Below, piece after piece: positions 57,590 through 64,000 of a stretch of 64,000 nt of DNA. How positions within the stretch are numbered: position 1 is the stretch's first letter; every line of letters begins with the position of its first letter. The translations under genes and the position numbers were made by a program. Location: assembly GCF_000739895.2 (NCBI RefSeq), contig NZ_BBJS01000043.1, forward strand, positions 1 to 64,000. Reading direction: 5' to 3'. The notes beneath the pieces are model-generated. The model had not been told where the DNA came from and ran no database searches. It saw nothing but the letters and a program-made list of their open reading frames with translations. This DNA comes from Sphingomonas paucimobilis NBRC 13935. Lineage in GTDB: Bacteria; Pseudomonadota; Alphaproteobacteria; Sphingomonadales; Sphingomonadaceae.

Positions 57590-59050
57590 TTATCGACCCA
57601 ATGCTTGCCATTGCCGGCCATCGCGGGCGATCAGTGCGTCGGCGGCGCGAGGTCCGGAAGTGCCTGGCGTATATTCCTCCAGTACTCCCTCGCCACGAGC
57701 CCAGGCGTCCAGGATCGGCTGCACAACGGCCCATCCCGCCTCGATCTGGTCAGCACGCTGGAATAGCGTCTGATCGCCCATCATCATGTCATACAGGAGG
57801 GTTTCGTACCCTGTCCGGTGCGCGACGGCGAACTTCTCTGCATAAGCAAAATCGAGCGCTACGGGGACCGCCTCCACTTGCGGACCCGGCCGTTTGACCA
57901 GGAAACCAAGGTCAATCCCTTCGTGCGGCTGGATCTGGAACACGAGCTGATTGGCCGGGAGATGAGCGACCGGGGTCTCCCGAAACGTCGCGTAGGGCAC
58001 CGGGTTGAAAGTCACCACGATCTCGGTGTCCCGTGCGGCGAGCGCCTTACCCGTGCGCAGATAGAAGGGCACGCCGGTCCAGCGCCAGGTGTCGACCATG
58101 AGCTTGAGCGCCACATAAGTTTCGGTGGCGGTGTTCGGGTCCACGTGCGGCGTCTCGCGATAGGCGGGGATCATCTGGCCGTTGACCTGGCCGGCTGCGT
58201 ACATGCCCCGCACCGCGTCGCTTCGCGCCTCATCCGGGGTAATGCGACGGACGGCCCGAAGCAGCTTTGCCTTTTCGTCGCGAATGACCTCGGCGTCGAA
58301 GCTGTTTGGCGGCTCCATTGCAATCATCGACAAAAGCTGCATCAGGTGGTTGGGAACCATGTCCCGGAGCGCACCGGTTGTGTCGTAGAACGCCCCGCGG
58401 GTGCCGATGCCGATCGCTTCGGCGGCTGAAATCTGGATGTGGTCCACGTAGCGGTGGTTCCATACCGCCTCCAGCCAGGCGTTGCCGAACCGCGCGACCA
58501 GGATGTTCTGGACGGTTTCCTTCCCCAGGAAGTGATCGATCCGGTAAACTTGGCTCTCGTTCACTCGCGACAGGATCCGCTGGTTGAGAGCCCGTGCGGA
58601 TTCGAGGTCGTGACCGAAGGGCTTCTCGATCACCACCCGCCGAAAGCCGCCGTCATGTTCCTCCGTGAAGCCGGCGTCGGCGAGCCTGTCCACGATGACC
58701 CCGAAGAACTGCGGCGGCGTGGCCAGATAAAATGCCGCGTCGCCCTCGCCCAGCCGCTGCTTGAGCCTTTCGTAGACAGTCCCAAGCGTGAAGTCGCCGG
58801 GGAGGTAGCTGGTCCGCTGGCGCAATCGTTGCCAGCACTGTGTCTGCGGCGCGAACTCATCGAGGCTCACGCGCAGACTTTCATCATCGCCATCCCGAAG
58901 GGCTATGCCGATGACGTTGAGCTCTTCGCTCAAGAGTCCGTCGAAGCAGAGGTTGGCCAGCGCCGGAACCAGCAGCCTGCGGGTGAGGTCTCCTGTCGCG
59001 CCGAAGATGACGATCGTCGCCGGGCGCCCCGGCACGGTCACTCCATTCAC
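57590..59050 (-). CDS. zwf: Glucose-6-phosphate 1-dehydrogenase
   Basis: A 486-residue enzyme: NADP site [19 protein letters not shown], active-site [21 protein letters not shown], and [11 protein letters not shown]. It oxidises glucose-6-phosphate to 6-phosphogluconolactone and makes NADPH. Start GTG 59050 overlaps the gnd stop by four bases (GTGA), so it is translationally coupled. The long upstream in-frame extension to 59323 is out of family and covers gnd. It is the last gene of the leftward operon. Confidence 0.95.
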   Translation of the reverse strand: MNGVTVPGRPATIVIFGATGDLTRRLLVPALANLCFDGLLSEELNVIGIALRDGDDESLRVSLDEFAPQTQCWQRLRQRTSYLPGDFTLGTVYERLKQRLGEGDAAFYLATPPQFFGVIVDRLADAGFTEEHDGGFRRVVIEKPFGHDLESARALNQRILSRVNESQVYRIDHFLGKETVQNILVARFGNAWLEAVWNHRYVDHIQISAAEAIGIGTRGAFYDTTGALRDMVPNHLMQLLSMIAMEPPNSFDAEVIRDEKAKLLRAVRRITPDEARSDAVRGMYAAGQVNGQMIPAYRETPHVDPNTATETYVALKLMVDTWRWTGVPFYLRTGKALAARDTEIVVTFNPVPYATFRETPVAHLPANQLVFQIQPHEGIDLGFLVKRPGPQVEAVPVALDFAYAEKFAVAHRTGYETLLYDMMMGDQTLFQRADQIEAGWAVVQPILDAWARGEGVLEEYTPGTSGPRAADALIARDGRQWQALGR

Positions 59051-60033
59051 TGCGGGATCTCGACATGCCCGCCGAACCCGAAGCGCATCGCGGAAAGCAC
59101 CTGGTCGGCGAAGGTGTGCTCGACCCGGCTCCGATACCGGGCAAACAGCGCAGCGGTAAGGACCACAGCGGGAACCGCCTCTTCCATGGCCGCCTCGACG
59201 GTCCAGCGCCCCTCGCCCGAATCCGCAACCCGCCCGGAGAACTGCGAGAGCATCTGATCCTTGGCGAGCGCCGCCGCAGTGAGGTCCAGAAGCCAAGAGG
59301 ATATGACAGAGCCGCGCCGCCACACCTCGGCGATGTCGGTGAGATTGAGAACGTAGCGCTCATCCTCGGGAAGCTTGCTGGACTGCTTCGACTTCAGAAT
59401 GTCGAAGCCTTCGGCATATGCCTGCATCAGGCCGTATTCGATGCCGTTGTGCACCGTCTTGACGAAGTGACCCGCGCCGGCGGGCCCGGCGTGGATATAG
59501 CCCTTCTCCGCGCGCGCATCCTCTCCCTCATGCTCCATCCGGTTCGGCGTCCGCGGAATGGTGCCGATGCCCGGCGCGAGCGCGTCGAAGATCGGATCGA
59601 GATGGTCGACGGCCTCCTTCGGTCCGCCGATCATCATGCAATAGCCGCGCTCGAGGCCCCACACGCCTCCCGAGGTACCGACATCAATATAGTGGATGCC
59701 CTTGTCGGCCAGCAGCTTCGCCCGGCGAATATCGTCCTTGTAGAAGCTGTTGCCGCCATCGATGACGACGTCGCCAGGTTCGGCGATCGTGCGGAGGATC
59801 TGGATCGTCTTCTCGGTCGGCTCGCCCGCGGGCAGCATGACCCAGAAGACTGCCTCCGTGCCCAGCTTCTTCTTGATTTCCTCAAGCGAGTCAGCCGGCT
59901 CGAATCCTTCAAGCTCGAGTTCCGCCACCGCCTCAGGATTGCGGTCGAAGACCACTGGCTGATGTCCGGAGCGTTGAAGCCGACGGGCGATGTTGCCTCC
60001 CATCCGGCCGAGGCCGATCATTCCGATCCGCAT
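59047..60033 (-). CDS. gnd: 6-phosphogluconate dehydrogenase, decarboxylating (short type)
   Basis: A 328-residue enzyme of the short GndA type: [86 protein letters not shown] (active-site Lys) and [16 protein letters not shown]. It oxidises 6-phosphogluconate to ribulose-5-phosphate, CO2 and NAD(P)H. ATG 60033 is chosen; the longer in-frame extension to 60084 runs over the tal/pgi stop. 16 bases separate it from the fusion gene upstream. Confidence 0.95.
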   Translation of the reverse strand: MRIGMIGLGRMGGNIARRLQRSGHQPVVFDRNPEAVAELELEGFEPADSLEEIKKKLGTEAVFWVMLPAGEPTEKTIQILRTIAEPGDVVIDGGNSFYKDDIRRAKLLADKGIHYIDVGTSGGVWGLERGYCMMIGGPKEAVDHLDPIFDALAPGIGTIPRTPNRMEHEGEDARAEKGYIHAGPAGAGHFVKTVHNGIEYGLMQAYAEGFDILKSKQSSKLPEDERYVLNLTDIAEVWRRGSVISSWLLDLTAAALAKDQMLSQFSGRVADSGEGRWTVEAAMEEAVPAVVLTAALFARYRSRVEHTFADQVLSAMRFGFGGHVEIPQ

Positions 60034-60049
60034 ATTTCCAGGCTCCCGC

Positions 60050-62854
60050 TCAATTCCGGAGTGCTTCGTCGAGCAATTCTTCAAGGTCGCTCAGACTGGC
60101 GCTTTGGAGGTGGGCCCGCAGGACGCGCTGGCCCCGGCTGGCGAGCACGTCGAGATCGCCTCGCGCTTGGGCGAGCTGGACCGTGCCGAAGCTGGCTTTA
60201 CGTCCTAGGATCGGGACGTCGGGATCGGGCGTGCGGGTGATCTCGAGAAACACTCCCGAGCGCGGCCCTCCCTTGTACGCCTGACCAGTCGAGTGGAGGA
60301 AACGCGGCCCGAAGCCAGCGACGGTGGCGACGTGTCGCGCCTTCACGACCCGTTCGCGCATGCGTGCGACGAGAGCCTCGTTCGCCGGGTTGCGTTCGAC
60401 GTAGAGAAGGAACCCTACATAATCGCCGGGGCCGGGACGCGCTAAATGGGTGCGCAGGATCTGGACCGCGTTGTCGCCGGAATGGCCTCGGTCGGCGGGC
60501 CCGAAGAAGGCCACCCTGCCATCCTCGAAAAATGGTGTCTCGGGCGCCAGGCTCCCGGTGGCTTCGTAGGCGTCGATCAGCACCCGCGTCCTGATCTTGG
60601 CATCCTCGACGTCGGGCTGGTCGAAAGGGTCGATCCCGATCACCGCGCCGGCGACCGCGGTAGCGATCTCCCAGCGAAAGAACTCCTGCCCGATCATCTC
60701 CTTTGACGAGAGCGCTATCCGCACGACCGGCTGGCCGGCGGTAACGAGCGCATCGGCATGGGCGTCGAGCCTGGCGTGATCGTCGCCCGAAAGCGACAGC
60801 AGTACGAAGAGGCGGTCCGATCCATAGTGCGCCGGCGGTACCGGCGGTTCCAGGTCGACGGGAACGATGCCCCTGCCCTGCTTGCCGGTGGACTCGGCCA
60901 ACAGCTGTTCGAGCCACGCTCCGAATGCCCGAAGCGCGGGCGAGGTCAGCACCGTCACCTTGTCGCGCCCGCGGTTCGCCGCTTCCCCCAGGATCGCACC
61001 GAGCCGCACGCCAGGATTGACGGCGGGCGGCGCGTCGGGCGCGCAGCTCTGCACCATCGGCGCAACCCTGGCGAAGAACTCGGCCACGTCCATGCCCATC
61101 ACGGCCGCGGGCACCATCCCGAAGACGCTGAGAACCGAATAGCGGCCGCCAATCGTTGGATCGCCCAGGAAGACGCCCGCGTAGCCATGATCGTGCGCGA
61201 TCTTTGCCAGGCGCGATCCCGGGTCGGTGATGGCGATGAAGCGACTGCCGTCCTGGCCCGCCAGATTCCAGAAATAGGCGCGCAGCAGTTCCGGCTCCAT
61301 CGTCGAGCCCGACTTGGAGGCAACGATGAACAGCGTGTGCTCGGGGTCGATCGCCGCCGCCACTGCGGCGATTTGCTTCGGATCGGTGGTATCGAGCACA
61401 TGGATCATCGGGCTGCCGCTCCGCGGCCCCACGATCTCGGCCAAGACCTCCGGGCCGAGGCTCGACCCGCCCATGCCGAGGAGCACCGCGGACCGATACT
61501 GGGCTGCCTGAGCGCCGAGAGCTTTCAATGCCTCGGGGTCGATCTGCTCGCCCTTACCTGCGGCAAGCCACCCGAGCCACTTGGCTTCCTCGCCGCCGGT
61601 CCATAGCGTGGCATCGCCTGCCCATAGCCGTCTGGACCAGCTTTCCTGACGCATTCGCTCGAGCCGCGCCTCTACCGCCTCGTCGAGCTCCCGCGGCAGT
61701 GCCTCGTGCATGCTGTTCAGCCCGTCTCCGACAATGGCGGAGCGCTTGGCAGCAACGGCACCAAGGAGCGCATCGGCTGCGTCGGCGAACTGCTTCACGC
61801 CGTCTCGCACGAGCTCGTCCGCGACCGCTGGCAAGTCGAGCCCGAGACGGTCTACCTCGCGGAGAATCCGACGCGCGCTTTCCACTTCGGCGGTCAGGGA
61901 CGGCGCGAGCGTGCCATGATCACGGAAGGCGTCCATCGTCTTGGGCGGCAAGGTGTTGACGGTTTCCGGCCCGATCAGGTTGTCTACATAAAGGGTGTCG
62001 GGGTAGCTCGGATCCTTGGTGCCGGTGGAGGCCCAGAGGAGCCTCTGCGGCATCGCCCCGCGCTCCGCGAGCGCCTGCCAGCGTTCCGAAGCTACGAAGC
62101 CGAGATACCATTGATAGGCGAGCTTGGCGTTGGCGATGGCGACCTGTCCGCGCAGTCCCGTAAGCGCCTCGGCCTCCGCGTCAGCGCTTTTCAGGCGTTC
62201 GGCAATTTTCCTGTCGATCGCGGCATCGATCCGACTGACGAAGAAGCTCGCCACGCTTGCGATACGGTCGATCGGCTGGCCTTGGGCGAGCCGTGCTTCC
62301 AACCCCTCCACGAAGGCCATCGCAACCGCGGCGTAGCTCTGCTGGCCGAACAGCAGCGTCACGTTGATGTTAATGCCATCTTCGATCAGCTGGCGGATGG
62401 CAGGGACACCCGCCTGGGTACCGGGCACTTTGATCATCAGGTTGGGACGGTCGATCTGTCGCCACAGCCGCTGTGCTTCCGCGACCGTCTCCTCGGTGCT
62501 CTCAGCGAGATAGGGGGAGACCTCGAGACTAACGTAGCCGTCCGTCCCGTTCAGCCGCTCATAGACCGGCTGCAGCGTGTCGGCCGCGTCTTGGATGTCC
62601 TGAACCGCGAGCGCCTCATAGGCTTGGGTGATGCTCGTGCCGGGCCGGCTCTGGAGAAGAGCCAGGAGTTGCGCGTCGTAGGCATCGCCATGCGCGATCG
62701 CCTTCTCGAAGATGGACGGATTGGAGGTCACGCCGGTGACGCCGTCTTCCTCGACGAGCCTTTGCAGCCCACCTTCCTTGAGGAAGCGGCGGTCGACAAA
62801 GTCCAGCCAGGGGGCCTGGCCAAAATCGTGCAGCTTCCTGACCCGGCTCGCCAT
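60050..62854 (-). CDS. Bifunctional transaldolase / glucose-6-phosphate isomerase
   Basis: A 934-residue fusion. Residues 1-370 are transaldolase ([33 protein letters not shown] with Schiff-base Lys, [44 protein letters not shown]). Residues 400-934 are glucose-6-phosphate isomerase ([78 protein letters not shown]). It joins the non-oxidative branch to recycling of fructose-6-phosphate into glucose-6-phosphate. ATG 62854 has a GGAGGCGTGACG ribosome site and begins two bases after the tkt stop. Tal-Pgi fusions are known from some alphaproteobacteria. Confidence 0.95.
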   Translation of the reverse strand: MASRVRKLHDFGQAPWLDFVDRRFLKEGGLQRLVEEDGVTGVTSNPSIFEKAIAHGDAYDAQLLALLQSRPGTSITQAYEALAVQDIQDAADTLQPVYERLNGTDGYVSLEVSPYLAESTEETVAEAQRLWRQIDRPNLMIKVPGTQAGVPAIRQLIEDGININVTLLFGQQSYAAVAMAFVEGLEARLAQGQPIDRIASVASFFVSRIDAAIDRKIAERLKSADAEAEALTGLRGQVAIANAKLAYQWYLGFVASERWQALAERGAMPQRLLWASTGTKDPSYPDTLYVDNLIGPETVNTLPPKTMDAFRDHGTLAPSLTAEVESARRILREVDRLGLDLPAVADELVRDGVKQFADAADALLGAVAAKRSAIVGDGLNSMHEALPRELDEAVEARLERMRQESWSRRLWAGDATLWTGGEEAKWLGWLAAGKGEQIDPEALKALGAQAAQYRSAVLLGMGGSSLGPEVLAEIVGPRSGSPMIHVLDTTDPKQIAAVAAAIDPEHTLFIVASKSGSTMEPELLRAYFWNLAGQDGSRFIAITDPGSRLAKIAHDHGYAGVFLGDPTIGGRYSVLSVFGMVPAAVMGMDVAEFFARVAPMVQSCAPDAPPAVNPGVRLGAILGEAANRGRDKVTVLTSPALRAFGAWLEQLLAESTGKQGRGIVPVDLEPPVPPAHYGSDRLFVLLSLSGDDHARLDAHADALVTAGQPVVRIALSSKEMIGQEFFRWEIATAVAGAVIGIDPFDQPDVEDAKIRTRVLIDAYEATGSLAPETPFFEDGRVAFFGPADRGHSGDNAVQILRTHLARPGPGDYVGFLLYVERNPANEALVARMRERVVKARHVATVAGFGPRFLHSTGQAYKGGPRSGVFLEITRTPDPDVPILGRKASFGTVQLAQARGDLDVLASRGQRVLRAHLQSASLSDLEELLDEALRN

Positions 62855-62856
62855 CG

Positions 62857-64000
62857 TCACGCCTCCTGCAAGATCATCGAGCGCGCTGCCTCGACCACAT
62901 GGTCGACGGTGAAGCCGAACTTCTCCTGGAGTTTGGCAAGCGGGGCAGACGCCCCGAACGTCGACATCGTGATCGTTCGGCCGCGAGCGCCGACATAGCG
63001 GTCCCACCCGATTGCGCCGCCCTGCTCCACCGCCAGGCGCGCCTCTATGCCGGGGGTTAGGACCAACTGCTTGTAGGCGTCGTCCTGCTCCTCGAAGCGG
63101 GACCAGCTCGGCATCGACACGACGCGTGCCCGTACGCCCTCCGCTGCCAGCTTCTCATAGGCGCCGACCACAAGGCTCAGCTCGCTCCCGGTGCCGATCA
63201 GGATGAGCTCCGGATCATCGGCGCTGGCAAGGATGTACGCGCCCCTCGCGACCCCGGCGGCGGCCGCATAGCGGCTCCGGTCGAGCGTCGGCAGCGCTTG
63301 GCGCGAGAGGATCAGCGCGCTCGGCCGACGGGTCTGGCGGACGGCAAGTTTCCACGCCTCGGCCGCCTCGTTCGCATCTCCCGGGCGGATGGTGTCGAGC
63401 CCGGGCGTCGCGCGCAGTGTCGCCAGATGCTCGATCGGCTGGTGGGTTGGGCCGTCCTCGCCGACCCCGATCGAATCGTGCGTAAAGACAAAGGTGACGG
63501 GCAGCTCCATGATCGCCGCAAGCCGGACCGGCGCTCGCATATAGTCGGCGAAGACGAGGAAGGTGGCGGCAAAGGGCTTGATGTAGGACAGCGCCATTCC
63601 GTTGGCGATCGCGCCCATCGCATGCTCGCGCACGCCGAAGTGCATCGTGCGCCCGCCAGGATTGTCCGCCTGGAACGAGCCGAAATTCTTTAGCTCGGTC
63701 TTGGTGGATGGCGACAGGTCGGCCGATCCGCCCACCAGCCAGGGCACGTTGCCGGCGAGCGCATTCAGCACTTTGCCGGCGGATTCGCGCGAGGCGACGC
63801 CCTTGGGATCCGGGTCGAAGCTCGGCAGGCCCGACTCCCAGCCCGGCGGCAGCGCGCCCTTGCGCATCGCGTCCAGCTCGGCCGCCATGCCGGGATAGGT
63901 CTCACGATAGCCGGCGAAGGTCGCCTCCCACTCCTCGCGCAGCCGGCGCCCGCGCGAGGCGATCGCCTCGTTGAAGTGCTTGGCGACGCCGTCGGGCACG
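62857..64000 (-). CDS. tkt: Transketolase, C-terminal part (continues beyond window)
   Basis: About 380 residues of transketolase: GKVLNALAGNVPWLVGGSADLSPSTKT, RTMHFGVREHAMGAIANGMALSY (catalytic Glu), FTHDSIGVGEDGPTHQPIEHLATLRA and LILIGTGSELSLVVGAYEKLAAEG. The thiamine-diphosphate N-terminal half lies beyond base 64000, because the frame is open at the edge. It moves two-carbon units between sugar phosphates. It heads the tkt-tal/pgi-gnd-zwf operon visible here. Confidence 0.95.
   Translation of the reverse strand, partial: VPDGVAKHFNEAIASRGRRLREEWEATFAGYRETYPGMAAELDAMRKGALPPGWESGLPSFDPDPKGVASRESAGKVLNALAGNVPWLVGGSADLSPSTKTELKNFGSFQADNPGGRTMHFGVREHAMGAIANGMALSYIKPFAATFLVFADYMRAPVRLAAIMELPVTFVFTHDSIGVGEDGPTHQPIEHLATLRATPGLDTIRPGDANEAAEAWKLAVRQTRRPSALILSRQALPTLDRSRYAAAAGVARGAYILASADDPELILIGTGSELSLVVGAYEKLAAEGVRARVVSMPSWSRFEEQDDAYKQLVLTPGIEARLAVEQGGAIGWDRYVGARGRTITMSTFGASAPLAKLQEKFGFTVDHVVEAARSMILQEA

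Noticed and set aside
61706..62998. Long plus-strand ORF (430 aa)
   Set aside because: Shadow of the transaldolase/isomerase fusion gene.
1..64000. CRISPR arrays, rRNA and complete tRNA genes
   Set aside because: No regularly spaced repeats and no rRNA or full tRNA folds noticed on reading either strand.

Overview
The window is high-GC accessory DNA from an alphaproteobacterium, most likely a plasmid or large genomic island of a sphingomonad (Sphingomonas, Sphingobium or Novosphingobium type). This is inferred from family content, many ATGA-type gene overlaps, a CTTG-N17 heat-shock promoter and a plasmid-style ParB-like/DUF3768/HTH gene set. No rRNA gene, complete tRNA gene or CRISPR array was seen.

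Layout. (1) 1-7860: divalent-metal resistance operon: 3' end of an HME-RND pump gene, SRPBCC protein, two small lipoproteins, ZIP and CDF transporters, a P1B-type ATPase with SPC and HEGS motifs, and a HAD phosphatase. (2) 8028-16107: a truncated Tn3-family transposase cut by a second, complete Tn3-family transposon (9687-16107, perfect 39-bp inverted repeats). Its cargo is a reactive-sulfur module: BigR/SqrR-like regulator, metallo-beta-lactamase-fold hydrolase, rhodanese and TauE-type exporter. (3) 16108-24730: decayed and plasmid-type genes: NTF2-like protein, orphan fliE, broken SRAP gene, VbhA/Fic toxin-antitoxin pair, DUF3768 gene, HNH protein, ParB-like protein, plus repeated leader sequences and large dyads. 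(4) 24886-34870: a second metal efflux operon (lipoprotein, DUF6488-like, membrane anchor, HupE-like, RND A/B/C, His-rich protein, MFS) read leftward, with a divergent RcnR/CsoR-family repressor and two G/C-tract operators. (5) 34885-37006: palindrome, Abi protein, HTH protein with nearby repeats, and a small zinc-ribbon gene cut by the next element. (6) 37007-43613: a Tn3-family mercury transposon (tnpR, merR, merTPA, tnpA). (7) 43721-47006: arsenic operon arsR-arsC-arsB-arsN-arsH. (8) 47214-52598: HU-like protein, membrane protein, then a Tn5053/Tn402-type tniQ-tniB-tniA module beside a resolvase-site-like dyad. (9) 52627-64000: stress/carbon island: SDR gene remnant, Bax-inhibitor-1 protein, two Hsp20 genes behind a sigma-32-like promoter, NDUFS4-like protein, zincin, gpmA, and the opposed pentose-phosphate operon tkt - tal/pgi fusion - gnd - zwf.

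The functions form layers of chemical and heat stress defence: export of Co/Zn/Cd/Ni-type cations, Hg(II) reduction, arsenate reduction and arsenite export, sulfide/persulfide detoxification, small heat-shock chaperones, and an oxidative pentose-phosphate operon that would supply NADPH. Several layers carry their own transposition genes, so the window looks assembled by successive insertions.
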